Assembly: GCA_030998225.1 (NCBI GenBank)
Contig: JAPYXD010000677.1
Coordinates: 11,097,501-11,161,500 of the forward strand
From: Diplolepis rosae
Taxonomy: Eukaryota; Arthropoda; Insecta; Hymenoptera; Diplolepididae
DNA length: 64,000 bases
Direction: 5' to 3'
Shown here piece after piece: positions 45,565-58,031 of the stretch. Under the pieces are notes generated by a model, which worked only from the letters and a program-made list of their open reading frames with translations, did not search any database and was not told the DNA's origin. The position numbers and the translations under genes are program-made. Position 1 is the stretch's first letter. The number at the start of each line of letters is the position of its first letter.

Positions 45565-46176
45565 AGAGACAAATTTTAAAAATATTATTCAATAGCAGGC
45601 TTCGCATATGAATTTGAGATTGATATTAAGTTAAAGATTGAAGTATGAAAAAGGTTTTTGAATACCATGTTCATTAGTATTCATTAGATGATCTGCTTGT
45701 TGATACTGGGGTCAATCTTCTTATAGCCAAAGATCTCAAGTTCATGAATAACCTAATCATCTATGTAGGTAAGCACCAACCTGCTAGTGACATTCTTGAA
45801 TCATGATGCTCTAATCTACATCTATTTTTGAAAGAAAATGATTGTTTTTATTTATTTTCCAAGATAAATTATTTTATTATTTTCCAATAAAAAGCTACTT
45901 GGATGAGCTTTTTTACTCTCAAAACTTGTTTTTATCGGTGCTCTTGTTTTTTTTTTTTCGTTTATTTTATCGCATGTCTCTTTTGATTGTGCAACAATAG
46001 TAGCCATCATATTGATATCCCACCTTCATTGGTATCTGCGCTCCATTTCTTTTATATCCAGATGTAGTCTTGCTCAATCATGGAACTGCGGTCAAAAGTA
46101 AAAAACATCCTAGTCTGGTTAACAACCGTTCAACTTCGGACAGAAGCGTGAACGATCAACTGATATAACGAAATAG

Positions 46177-46366
46177 TACACTGAGAAAAAAATGCTATTG
46201 AATCAAAAGTATTTCTTTCCAAAAGCATGTATACTATGAATTCATAAAAATATACTGCAAGAACCAATAAATATAATACTAATTCTATAGCATATTGATT
46301 TGAATCCGTGATATACATGCTTTGGAAAGAAATGCTATTGATTCAATAGCATTTTTTCTCAGTGTA
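46177..46366. mobile_element. TACACTGA-ended foldback, 190 bp
   Basis: TACACTGAGAAAAAAATGCT at the left and the mirrored AGCATTTTTTCTCAGTGTA at the right. The arms pair over about 65 bases including GCTATTGAATCAA and TTTCTTTCCAAAAGCATGTA. Nearly the whole element is one hairpin. Confidence 0.85.
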
Positions 46367-46416
46367 TATTTCGTATCACGCATTAAAATACGTCTTTCCG
46401 AATGTTATACAAACGA

Positions 46417-47546
46417 TTTTTTTTGTTCACTGTATACTGAAAGTTATAGTTGAGTCGGTGTCACTTTGCGTATGGAAAGTTGATTTTCGCGCACTAGTGC
46501 GGGAAAATTTTAAGGTGGCATACTTAGTGAGGAAGGTAAAAAAAATAAGATGTTTCTCAAATTTGTTATAAAAAAATGAATAAATATATTGATTAAAAAA
46601 CTTATGCATATCATTAACTAACATTTGAAAAACATGTAGGAATTTTTTCATTAAAAAAAAAAAATTACAATAGTAGTGTATATTTTATAAAGGCTCTTGA
46701 GAAAAAAGTGTCTTTCTCGTGGACATGATATCTCAAGACAGGATCATCTGAAATCTAAAAACCTAAAAGATTTCGTTAGTAGGAGGCTTTGTCTAGTACT
46801 TGAACGAAGGATTTTGAAAAAAATTAAATTTTGAATTTTTGGAGAACCTTTCAAGTGAAAATCACGATTTATGTTGTAAAAAATCGACTATTTTATTTTT
46901 TTAAACGAGTTACAATTATTTTTAAACAAAATGCTTCGTTCACGGAAAAGTTAAATATGTATAAAATAAGTCTGGAAAATTTCAAACGGATCGGTGTTCA
47001 GTTCAGTTCGGTTTAAAGTTTTCGAGCGTCTTTCGGAGGGTTGGGTAGGCGGGGCTTCAAAACGCTCTAGCTCTTTCAATTTTTCTCCAATCGCCTTGAA
47101 ATTTTGAGAGAACATTTTCAAGATGTTCTACTTTAATATATAAAATTATTAAACAATGCATTATTCAAAATTTCTAACTAAGTATGACCCCTTAAGTTTT
47201 TCTTAATTTTCCGCACACTTCACTGAAAAAAATGGTTAGTAAAACCAACTACTTCGGTTTGTAAAATATGCCTCAGCTATTTTATTAGTTAGCACAACTA
47301 TTCTTTTTGTTGGTGTTACTACCCAAGTTCTTGTGATAACAAATGAGATAGTAACACCAACAAAAAAAATTGTTGTGCTAACTAATAAAATAGCTGAGGC
47401 ATATTTTACAAACCGAAGTAGTTGGTTTTACTAACCATTTTTTTCAGTGTTGAAATTTTACCGCACTAGTGCGGGAAAATCAACTTTCTTCACGCTAAAC
47501 AACACCGACAAGGATAACTTTCGGTGTATGGCGGACAAAAAGATTT
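46417..47546. mobile_element. 1.1-kb element with GCACTAGTGC arms
   Basis: About 95-base inverted arms. The left includes CTGAAAGTTATAGTTGAGTC and GGAAAGTTGATTTTCGCGCA-CTAGTGCGGG; the right mirrors both (46491-46500 and 47463-47472 are the GCACTAGTGC palindromes). A dispersed-repeat block (46700-47150) and the 47221-47449 hairpin lie inside. Confidence 0.75.
47221..47449. mobile_element. Near-perfect hairpin element, 101-base arms
   Basis: CACTGAAAAAAATGGTTAGT opens the left arm (47221-47321); the right arm (47349-47449) mirrors it and ends TTTTTTTCAGTG. The outer 75 or so bases look exact, with a few changes near TTCTTTTTGTTGGTG. The loop is about 27 bases. It belongs with the TACACTGA-ended family by its termini. 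Confidence 0.92.
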
Positions 47547-49269
47547 TTTTGCAGTTATCAGTGATAAAGAACAAATTTCACCATGTTGTGTATTTTAAGG
47601 TAGTAACTGCAAAGTCGAAATTCGAAAAAAATGAATATCGGCATTTTCAGTAATTTGCCTGCAGTTATTGAAGTTAATAAATGGTTGTCCTAAAAAATTC
47701 AGCACAAAACACATCAAACAATACTTTTTGCATATTTTTTATTTTAACCATCTTTGGTTGCATGAAACAAATTCTACCGTCGAATTAACCAAAAATTCCG
47801 CCAGCCGTATAATAAGCAAATTCTTTGATTGATGAAACTAAATTTTTGTTGGATTTACCAAATATTTTCCTCAATATATGTTTAACATAGTTACATTTGT
47901 GTATTTTGCTTATTTTCATAAAAATATTGTACAATAGTTATTACTTTATAAAACAATGATAGTTAAAGGTGTATATTTCAGAAATGGCTAAAAATGAAAG
48001 TTTTTAGGAAAATCTCAAGAATATTGAGATAAAGTTTGAAATATTACTATTTAATATAATCTTATTTCTAACAGTTAATTATTCTAATATTGCTATTTTT
48101 AATGCAAATTAAAACTTCTTCACATAAAATTACCGTCAATTAAAATAACATATTGCTTGATAATTAAAAATGTTAAAACTGTGAAACCACTTAGTTCGGA
48201 AAAAATGTGGAATTTGGCTTGCAACGTAACCGCAAGGGATCTATGGAATAATTCAACCAGTAATTCTACATCGTTAAATTTGCTCTGCGTTTAAAGCCAC
48301 TTGTTAATTAGTACCTAAAATAATTTACCTTCTATACACTCATGTACGTCGACGCGTGTTTTAACTGCCTGGATATAAAGAAACGTGACATGAATCAAAG
48401 CAATTGAAAGTGTACACAAGAGGCTTTGAGAATAAATGTGAGTGCCAAATGAGAAAGTATAAAATAAAAATGAAATCGAAAGAAAAGGAAGGAACAAATA
48501 AAGTGCGCAATATATTAACTCGCATATGAAAATAATAAAATGAATACCTTTCGGATAAATACGTGTCGAAAAAAAGGATACGAAAAGGAAGAACGTAAAG
48601 AGAGTTAGGAATAAGAAGGATGAGAAGCTTAAAGCTTGAACTCGTTGATGAACAAGCGATTTCAGCGAAACACGAGTGCCAACTTTTCAAATGACGGTAA
48701 ACTACACTTTATCGGCAAAGCGGAGTAAATGAGACAGCAAAGAGAAATACAAAGAGAGAAATAAAATATCAAGAGAAAGACGGAGAACTGTCTTAAGTGG
48801 CGCATGGAAATTCGATGAAAACTTGTAAGCTGAGATCGATACTCGGATGCGGGCATAGGTGCTTTTATTGGCTTTATGCCAATGGTTGCTATCTATGTAG
48901 AACACCTGCGCACATTCGATCCTCTGCAATCTTTTGAACAACGTAGATCTGACAAAAAATGTCAGAACTTTTGGCCCCGGAAAGCATATCCTTTAACCAA
49001 TCCCTGATGCATTACGCTTGCCAGGTTAGTTTGACATGAAAAGAGGAGTAAAGCAAACTCATTTATTAACTCCATTCACTGCAAAAATCTGGCTTTTGGC
49101 GCCGCGAAAAAGTATTTAAAATTTCATATTTAATAATGTTTTCTGTTTTTACAAAATCTTGAATAGCACGTGACGGAAATTTATTTATTTTTTTAAATAA
49201 ATTCATAAATAGAACAAATTAAACTATAGTTTTATTTATTCAATTATATTTAAATGATTATTAGTATTA
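47547..49269. other. Stretch with one possible exon near 48960
   Basis: Mostly AT-rich. At 48959 an ATG in fair context opens MSELLAPESISFNQSLMHYA then CQ and GTTAGT (49024), inside a less AT-rich stretch 48840-49025. In-frame TGA lies just upstream, so it would be a first coding exon. The family is not recognised and other frames are also partly open. Confidence 0.2.
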
Positions 49270-49811
49270 TTTGAAATGCAGAAAAATAATGTATTTAAAA
49301 ATTTTTATTTTTGCCGAACTTTTTTCCTTATCGTTTCATACCAAATTTTACAGAATGATGCGATTCTAATAAATCACGGATCATTTTTCAGGAAAAAGAT
49401 TCTCTACAACTTGACCGTTTCCAATTCCTGAAAATGAATTCTTTAATGACTGAAACCATTGAAAACAATTTTCCAAAACAAACTTTTTATAAACAAATTG
49501 CTGAATTTCATAATTGATTCTTTTTCAAAAATTGGAAACTGTCAAGTTATTGAGAATCTTTTTTCTGGAAAAATGATCCGTCATTCATTAGAATCGCATC
49601 AGTTTTAAAAAATTGGCTCGAAGAGATAAGACAAAAAGTTTGGGCAAAAATAAAATTTATAATTAAAATTATTTTTTGTGTTTCAAATTTTTTTCTTGGA
49701 CAATAATCCTTTTTCTTTCAAATCATCCCTTCAGTAATAATATTGCTTTTCTTAAAAACCAAATTATCTATTTTTGCCTGAGGCCTAATTTCTGCGAGTG
49801 TACTACCTCAA
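49270..49811. mobile_element. TTAA-type foldback, diverged copy 5
   Basis: Inner arms (GATTCTCTACAACTTGACCG and its mirror), GGTTCGAAGAGATAAG-like words and the GCCTGAGGCCTAATTTCTGC right end are clear; the left end is eroded and the right flank reads CTCAA. An old copy. The mini-mariner lies 43 bases downstream. Confidence 0.7.
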
Positions 49812-49853
49812 GAGTTCGTTTTGATACAGAAACTGCAGATTTAATAATTGATA

Positions 49854-49978
49854 CATTGGGTGGGCAAATAAGTTCGGTTCATTTTTCAAAATAAATCTAA
49901 AAATGAATAAAATAATTCAAATACTAATATAAATAGAATACTTTAAAGAACCGAACGAACTTATTTCCCAACCCAATG
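49854..49978. mobile_element. 125-bp mini-mariner (MITE)
   Basis: TA target duplications at 49852-49853 and 49979-49980. Ends CATTGGGTGGGCAAATAAGT and, from the other side, CATTGGGTTGGGAAATAAGT, followed by TCGTTCGGTTC. These match the known style of mariner terminal repeats (TTGGGTTGG.AA.TAAGT). Nothing lies between the ends but about 65 AT-rich bases. Confidence 0.85.
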
Positions 49979-50027
49979 TAAATCCTTATCTTTCAGAGTT
50001 CATTTTTTCGATTGAAATCCCATTTTT

Positions 50028-51186
50028 ACATTCTCATCATGGATGAGAAGGTATTGGTTTTATGTGAAAAATGACTTTCGAAATTTTCATCAAATCTTTA
50101 CGTTTTGAGACCCCCTGAGTCAGAAAAAATGGTTTTTACGAAAGTGTCTGTCTGTCTGTCTGTAGGTCGTGTGCGGCATAACTCTCGATAGAATTATCAG
50201 ATTGAATTGAGCTTTGGTACACTTTATCGGAGCCGAAAAAATAAGGACAAGTTCGTTAACCAGCCACATCCAATCAAAATTGAGGGATGGAGCACTACTT
50301 TTGTGTTTTTGAAAATAATTTTTTGAAAAAATCAAAAATTCCAATCCTGATTTTTGATAGTGCTCATAAATCTCTACAAATTATCCTTATAACATTTTTT
50401 GATTAAATCAAAATTAGAAATGTTACAGCATATTCAAATTCGAAAAAAGTCAATATCAAAATTCCATTTTCCAGTTAAATTATACGAGATACGAAAAAAC
50501 GTTATCATACAATATTATTGAATACATAAAGACCTACAAATTTGAATTATAACATTTTTTCATAAGATACATATTTTTCTTTTTAATTAGAAAAAAACTA
50601 TTGAAAATCCAAAATTCAATTTTTTAACAATAATATTGGAAATACCAAAAAAACGTAAGAATACAAAGTTGTTCGTTTCAAACATATCTACAAATTTTGT
50701 CTTACACAGTTTCTGATAAAAGATATATTTTTCGTTTCAATTCCAAAAAATACGATAAAAATGAAAAAATTCCATTTTTTAGACAAAATATGTGAGATAC
50801 AAAAAAAACGTTTAGATGGAAAATTGTTTGCCTAAATGAGGTCTACAAATTCTGATAAAGAAATTTCGGGACAGGATGTATATTTTATGTTTTGATTTTT
50901 AATATTGAAAAAATTCGATTTTTTTCACCAAAATATGTGAGATACGAAATAAGCGTTGTTCTGCAAAATCGTTTCCTTAAATAAAATCTACGATTGTTTT
51001 TCCTTTTTAGATATGTGGAAGAAAGTAAATTCTTTTAATCATGTAATTTATTAAAAAGTTATACTGAAATGTATACAGAAAATCGAGCGCGAAGCGCGAG
51101 TGTCATGATGAGAATGTGTTCCTTAAGGCCGATAGAGCCTTAAGTAAATTGAATTTCCTTTTTCACTTAAATTCAAAAAGAAATTC
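50028..51186. mobile_element. 1.1-kb dispersed repeat, copy 2
   Basis: Collinear with 38303-39462. The inverted ends here are exact: ACATTCTCATCATG (50028) and CATGATGAGAATGT (51104-51117). It shares the TGTC run and the GAGCGCGAAGCGCGAG hairpin. Minor indels only, so the two copies are of similar, fairly recent age. Confidence 0.85.
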
Positions 51187-51297
51187 AGTGACTTTGAGAA
51201 AATGTGTAATTCACATCATCTCTAATATTATTATAAAATTGGTTTGAGCTTCAGTATCAAAATATAAGAAATAAACTTAAATGTATGCGAAGAGCAC

Positions 51298-51420
51298 AAG
51301 ACCGAGCGCGAAGCGCGAGGTCCAGAAAGAACGGAGCGTGAAGCGCGACGTTCAAAAATTCCGGAGCGCGAAGCGCGCAGCGCGCGATGTGAATGTGCCC
51401 GCGAAGCGGGCAGATTTTTT
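51298..51420. repeat. Cluster of GCGCGAAGCGCG hairpins
   Basis: GAGCGCGAAGCGCGAG at 51303, CGGAGCGTGAAGCGCGAC near 51333, GAGCGCGAAGCGCGCAGCGC near 51363, then CCCGCGAAGCGGGC near 51399. Each is a small GAA- or TGAA-loop hairpin. The same hairpin is found singly in both 1.1-kb repeats, which end just upstream. Confidence 0.8.
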
Positions 51421-51859
51421 TTATTTGTATTAATTTTTTATTTCCCTGCCGTTACAAAGCTCCACAAAAAAAATGGAAAGTTGCTTCCAGCAACCAGACT
51501 AACCTTATTATATGTTTTCAGGGTTAAGAGGTTATGGGGATTGAGGGATCAAGGGATTAAGGATTTAAAGCGTTATTGGGTTATTAAGATCATTTTTTGG
51601 GGTCATGAAAAAACCTGACGTTATGGGGTTAAATGGACCTCCGATTCGGGTTCAGCGACCCCGGTCTGATTGCTAAAAGCAACTTTTCATTTTTTTGTGG
51701 AGCTGTGTTATTAACAATTTCATAGAAAAATATTTAATAAAGAAAAAAGTTATAAAAACTGTTACGTTATCCAAGACATTTGCAAAAGGTAGTTGGTATT
51801 TTTTGTTTCCATGAAAGAATCTTTTAGTTAGAAATATCAGTTTTCATTTATTTTTAATT

Positions 51860-52495
51860 AAGGAGATCCGTCACCTTTAATATTTTTATTTTTTGAGTTT
51901 AGACACTCCAAATAATTTTTCTTATGTTTAGTACCGTCATTTAGAAAGGTTTAAAAGTTTAAACAAAAATTAAATTTGTAAACTAAAAATTTTGAGTTTT
52001 TTGGGCATTTTTTTGACATTTTTTTACTTTGAATAACTTTTTTATTTTTGAACCAATTGTCATGATTCTTTTTTTATTTTTTCGCTTACAATGTGTAGCA
52101 AATTTTTGAGTATGAAATGCACTCTAGATAGCAAAATAACTACAAAATTTTTATTTTTTCATTTTGGGATATTTTTATTTATTTTTTTATTTTATTTGTA
52201 ACTTTTTTTCAGTCCTGTTACCTTATTTTCTATACTCAAAAAGTTTCTACACCTTGTAAGGAACAAAATAAAAAAATAATCATGACAATTGTTTAAAAAA
52301 AAAGTTATTTAAAGTAAAAAAATGTCCAAAAAAACTCAAAAATTTTAGTTTAAAAATACATAAAGGTGGTAGAATGTAAAAAAAACCCAAAACCTTTCAA
52401 ATAAAGGTACTACACCTAAATAAAATTATATGGAAGGTCTAAACTCAAAAAAAATATATATATATATTAGTTTTGGTAGATCCCCTTGAGAAAAT
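51860..52495. mobile_element. Foldback element, 640 bp
   Basis: Left GGAGATCCGTCACC... and TTTTTTGAGTTTAGACACTC pair with the right end (GTCTAAACTCAAAAAAAATA ... TAGATCCCC). The inner arms pair through TTTTTGAACCAATTGTCATG / CATGACAATTGTTTAAAAA and AAATGTCCAAAAAAACTCAA. Old, diverged arms. Confidence 0.75.
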
Positions 52496-52637
52496 TAAAG
52501 CCTAAAAAATATTTATGAAGGAAATTTAAATTGATTCTTTTCGAAAATCAAAATAATCCACATTTTCTTCAACTGAAATTTCTTTACATTTGAAGCTATT
52601 TGAAATACAGAAATGAATCGTAAAAAACGTTTATTCT

Positions 52638-52638
<1 letters not shown>

Positions 52639-52668
<30 letters not shown>
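52639..52668 (+). repeat. (AAT)n microsatellite
   Basis: About ten AAT units. The adjoining 52670-52850 is less AT-rich (GGGCCCTTATCGTTTTAGGA) with a minus frame that has no recognised content. Confidence 0.9.
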
Positions 52669-52670
<2 letters not shown>

Positions 52671-54386
52671 GCGAACTCATAAGATATCTCATGAGTTTGG
52701 TATTATAGCAATCCTTAAGTACGGTACTCTGGGCCCTTATCGTTTTAGGAAGCCGCCGAAGGGGAAACTGGGCTGCTACCAAGGTGGATACCAAAATCGA
52801 TCACAATATCTTAGCTCGCTAGGGACAGATTGTGTTGACCTAACGAGCTCAGTACGTGACTGTGTTTCAATAGTAAAAAATCAAGGGAAATAAAATTGCT
52901 TGATAAATTATTTCCACGAAAACTGAATTCATAAATTTATGTAAATTCTCAAGTGTGAGTAATTTCAGCAATTATGGGTATATTTTTGTCAAAAAAATAA
53001 TTTGAACCAGTCTTTCAATTCTCATTAGATAAATTTTTTTTTTCGGATAACTTTTGCAAAGTTTGTGTCCAGTATCATTACCTATAACTGATATAACTTC
53101 TAAATAATATTTATTTTAGTTAAAATTCAAAGTAAACTATCAAATACAAGCGTGGAAAATTCCGATTAAAATTTGTTAATTCAAACTAAAGGAAAGTAAA
53201 TTTTTCAATTGGAAAATCATCAATTTCTCTCTTTTTCTTTCACATACAATTCTTCAATATTCATCTTGCCATTTAAGGGCCAATTGCAGCCTACATAAAG
53301 TGGATTTTCAATGTGCACACAAAAGTCGACATGGCTTACGGGTAATGGTTTGAACCCGGTCACCGCCCCTGGAAAGTTAATTAAGCTCGTTCGAATGGAC
53401 TTTGGAGTTCAAACCAATTTGGCGGAAAAAGTTAAAGAAAGCAGAGACGCGCAATCTCTCTTTCAAATTAAAACAAAATAAATGGAGCGAAAAAGGCATT
53501 AACTATTTTAAATATTTTTACTGTATTTGAGACCAACAAATTTTTACTCTTTGTTTGAGTACCTAATGTTTTATAGTCTCTAAATTGAGGTTTAAATTAC
53601 AATTTTAAAATCCCAACACCAAAAGCTATACTTGAGATTTAGCATTTTATGTTTAATCTGTTTGGATGTGCAAGTAAAATAAAATTAAGAGGCTCTGATG
53701 TGTAAACTCTGCTACAATGTTGATTTAATTATAAATTATGTCCAAGTTTTGGATAATAGCGATTGTAATTCAATGTGAATTGTTGAATTTCATTTGTAAT
53801 ATGATATTGACAAGTTTCCACAATGGGGATGTAGGGCAACTTGGTGACATCTATGGAAACAAAGTAGAAATGTTATAGAATTCGTCGTGCGATAGATAAG
53901 TATGTTATTTTGGTATTGAGCCCTTATCTTAATGAAGATGGCAGATTCAGATAAACGTAGTACGTCTCTTATATTTACCCAGTCACTTCACTTGGTTTTG
54001 ATTGGATTCTTGACTTGAGGCAAAATCTATTTTGTCGTTGAAATCAAGTGGAACTAGATACATACAATAGCAACAAACACATTTTAAAAGATTTTATCGC
54101 ATTTTCACAATACGAATCTAATGCAAAATTGTGTTTTCGATTAAATCTGTTTTCGCGATTGAGTATTACTGATCAACTTTAGTAATAATTACACTGTTAT
54201 ATAGTGAAATGCTACTGATTACAAATAAATTAATAAAAAACCTTGATGATGCATCCAGAGAAAAGTTCAAAATATTGGTAATTTAATAACCCAGGTGGAA
54301 ATTTACTACGGGCGTGGTACCATGACAGTACCGCCGTTGAATTTCTGATACTGGCGCAGTAGTGGCTAGACCCCTAATGATAACTC

Positions 54387-55506
54387 GGCTGGGAGTTGGC
54401 ACTCAGTACTGGGCTGGTACTTAAAAGCAGTACTGGTCCAGTATTATCAGCCGGTACTGGCATAGTACTGATTATATCCCTAATGATAACTCGGCTGGAA
54501 GTTGGCAGTCAGTACTGGGCTGGTACTTGAAAACAGTACTGGTCCAGTACTATCAGCCGGTACTGACATAGTACTGGTTAGATCCCTAATGTGAATTTGG
54601 CTGGGAGTTGGCAGTCAGTACTGGGCTGGTACTTGAAAACAGTACTGGTCCAGTACTATCAGCCGGTACTGACATAGTACTGGTTAGATCCCTAATGATA
54701 ATTCGGCTGGGAGTTGGCAGTCAGTATAGGGCTGGCACTTGAAAACAGTACTGGTCAAGTACAATCAGCCGGTACTGACATAGTACTGATTAGATCCCTA
54801 ATGATAACTCGGCTGGGAGTTGGCAGTCAATACTGGGCTGGTACTTGAAAGCAGTACTGGTCCAGTACTATCAGCCGGTACTGGCATAGTACTGGTTATA
54901 TCCCTATGATAATTTGGCTGGGAGTTGGCAGTCAGTACGGGGCTGGTACTTGAAAACAGTACTGGTCCAGTACTATCAGCCGGTACTGGCATAGTACTGG
55001 TTAGATCCCTAATGATAATTCGGCTGGGAGTTAGCAGTCAGTACTGGGCTGGTACTTGAAAACAGTACTGGTCAAGTACTGTCAGCCGATACTGACATAG
55101 TACTGGTTAGATCCCTAATGATAACTCGGCTGGGAGTTGGCATTCAGTACTGGGCTGGTACTTGAAAACAGTACTGGTCCAGTACTATCAGCCGGTACTG
55201 ACATAGTACTGGTTAGATCCCTAATGATAATTCGGCTGGGAGTTGGCAGTCAGTACTGGGCTGGTACTTGAAAGCAGTACTGGTCGAGTACTATCAGCCG
55301 GTACTGACATAGTACTGGTTAGATCCTTATTGATAACTCGGATGGGAGCTGACAGTCAGTAATAGGCTGGTACTTGAAAGCAGTACTAGTCCAGTACTAT
55401 CAGCCGGTACTGACATAGTACTGGTTAGATCCCTAATGATAACTCGGCTGGGAGTTGGCACTCAGTACTGGGCTGGTACTTAAAAGCAATATTGGTCCAG
55501 TACTGG
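54387..55506 (+). repeat. 106-base tandem array, 11-12 copies
   Basis: GGCTGGGAGTTGGCA-like starts occur at 54387, 54493, 54599, 54705, 54811, 54916, 55022, 55128, 55234, 55340 and 55446, a regular 106-base step (one of 105). Each unit carries CAGTACTG palindromes (CCAGTACT, GGTACTGG) and ends TTAGATCCCTAATGATAA. The copies differ by a few bases each. The array is part of a larger CAGTACTGG-rich region running from about 54295 to 56450. Confidence 0.95.
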
Positions 55507-55513
55507 TAACTTA

Positions 55514-55975
55514 TACACTGAAAAAACGGTATAGCTAAGAGAACTATATTTTGGTCCTCAGAACCAGAAAATATTGCTATCGGACCAATGCTTCGGTATT
55601 GTCCTGAGAACTAAACAAATATAGGTGAGACAGCTATACAATTTCGTTTATATGACAATACCATGTATAGCGATCGTAAACAAAATATTATGCCATCGTT
55701 ATCGCTCTTGTGAATTTTCGCGTGTGAAAAACAATACGCGATACGCAAAAATGATCTTTCAAAGAAAGATAAAATGCTCCAAACAAATCGATAAACGCTT
55801 CGAAAAAACGTCTCGAAAAAATGACACTTCTTTCTCATTTCGAGGTTAGAGTCGCGTGCATGCGAAGCAATGTATAGGTCGCGCGGCAAACCAGTATAGT
55901 TGTCTCACCTATACCGCATGGGTCGAGACACTATATACCGGTATAGTCGAACAGCTATACTGTTTTTTCCGTGTA
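55514..55975. mobile_element. TACACTGA-ended element inside the tandem array
   Basis: TACACTGAAAAAACGGTATA-GCT at the left, and from the right TACACGGAAAAAACAGTATA-GCT, 21 of 23 matching. It interrupts the CAGTACTG-rich region between CCAGTACTGG and TACTGACTGG. The open frames on both strands inside it are complementary to each other and unrecognised. Confidence 0.8.
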
Positions 55976-56449
55976 CTGACTGGATATTATCTGGTGAAAA
56001 TATTAAATTATTTATAAAAATACATTTTGAATGGATAATGTCAAAAATAGATAAATTAAAGGTTGTGAAAATAGTACGTCAGCAATTTGCCAGTAATGAT
56101 AATTAGTACTGCGGCATTAGTAAACCAGAAAAATGCCAACTGTAGACGAGACTTCTATGTCGGTTTATAGCCAGTCTTTGGATTTTGTATACAGCCAGCA
56201 CTAAACGAGTACTGTTCTGAAGATTGGCACACCTCCTTCGTTGGTATTTTGCCAGTAATAGTAATCAGTACTGCGCCCGCATTAAACCAGTAGAGTGCCA
56301 GCTGTTGATGATATCCCTACTTCAGACTTTTACTAGTGCTGCCAGAGAATACCGCGCCAGTACTGTGCCAGTAGTAAGCCAGTAATATACCAATGTTTGG
56401 CACAGTATTAACAGGCAGTACTGGCATTACTCCTCGGTTACAACTGGTG

Positions 56450-58031
56450 CGACTTTTCATTTTTCATTACAGGCAACAATATGTTCTCAAAACTATTCAT
56501 TATATTCAACTCATTAATCTCTAATAAAAAAAAGAAAGTTTTCCAAATTAAAACAGCTGTCATTTTATGACATACTTGAAAAATTAAATTAAATCTAAAA
56601 AAAAATATATATGGGTCATTCCATATTATATTGACAGTCGATGTCGCAGATTTGAACGGGATAATTTTTTTTCGGTTCTTTATCAACAATAAATAGACAC
56701 GTACCTATTTTTTTGTTTGGCCAAAAGAAATTTTTTTACAAGTATACGATTTTTCGAATTTTCTAAGAAATGATATTTTCGACATAGCAAGCGCACTTTC
56801 AAGCCTGTTTATCTTGAAAACAATTGTTCGCACGAAAATTTTTCCAAATTACGAAAATTAGGATTTCGACTCTTCTTTACAGAGATTGTTGCAAAAAAAT
56901 TATTTAAATATTTTTTAACATACAAAAGTAAAGAAAGAAATGCAAAATCGTTTTTTTTTTTCAAATTTGGCCCCTTTCAAAATTTTTTTTTTCGTGGATT
57001 TAGATTCTTTGAAGTCTGTTATAAAATATGACGATTGAATCAAAATGGCTGGATCATTGATTCGGAAGTTATGGAATTTTGAAGAGCCTCGCACGGCCTT
57101 GTGTGCAATCCGGGCGTTTCCATACGCTGAAAGCGTTTTACCGGGTGTAAGTTATTAGCGCTAAAAGTAAAGGTAAACCGAAAAAAAATTATAATTATAA
57201 GACCACCTGTTTTTCGATAATTGCTTAATTTATCCTAATTTGTATTATATAAGTAAAAAAATTTGTTCTGTTAATTAAAGTCAAAGCTACTAAAATTCAT
57301 TATAAAATGAGCCCAGGATGAATTGGTTTTGTTAAATTTTAAAGAAATTATTGCAGAAATAGTCAAGATTTTAATGCTTTCTTCAATTTTAAATAACTTT
57401 CGAAATAATCAATATTTTGTAAAGTTCTTGGACTCATTTCAAAGCAAAATTTCTACAGAATCCCACTAAATTATTAGTAGTAATGTATAATTTTTTTCAT
57501 AAATAGTTCACGAGGTTGAAGTTCCAATAAAAAAGTTGGAAAAATTCCAATATTACTCTTGCTAAGAAAAACATTTTTATAAGATATATAATATATGTAA
57601 TCATGAATTTTTTATAGAATCCCCTTAAAATATATATTCATATGATTTTTATTATGATTTGCCTACAGAAAATGATACATTTATGATGACAATTTACTGC
57701 GATTTTGTAGAATCTTAGCTTTAAAATAAGCACCAGAACATTAAAAAATATTAATTATTTCAAAAGTTATTCAAAATTTAAGGAAACATTGAAATTTTGA
57801 CTTTTTTGCAATCATTTCTTCAAAATTCAACGAAACGACTTCATTCTGGTCTCATTGTAAAGTGAATTTTGATGGCATTTAATTTATAAAGAGAAAAAAT
57901 TTTACCACTCACAGAATTAAAATTAAGATAATTTAAGCAAACATCAAAACACAGGTGTTCCCACAATTCTGACCGGTAGTGTGTATTTTGGAACATATTT
58001 AATTAGTTTATAGTTAGCTCCTAAGCAATAT
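56450..58031. other. AT-rich stretch, probable repeat, no gene
   Basis: 56625-57180 begins GGGTCATTCCATATTATATT and includes a less AT-rich patch (GGAATTTTGAAGAGCCTCGC), likely a dispersed repeat but with no second copy here. 57290-57960 is AT-rich with weak internal inverted symmetry. Confidence 0.3.

Noticed and set aside
54798..54992. 64-codon repetitive minus frame (MPVPADSTGPVLFSST...)
   Set aside because: Simply the 106-base tandem array read in one frame; 106 is not a multiple of 3, so no repeat protein is maintained.
54387..55506. CRISPR-like array
   Set aside because: Unit is 106 bases with no short conserved repeat plus unique spacers; it is an ordinary tandem satellite in a eukaryotic genome.
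55611..55889. 92-codon minus frame and the 74-codon plus frame over the same bases
   Set aside because: Both lie wholly inside a TACACTGA-ended foldback, oppose each other, and have no recognisable content.
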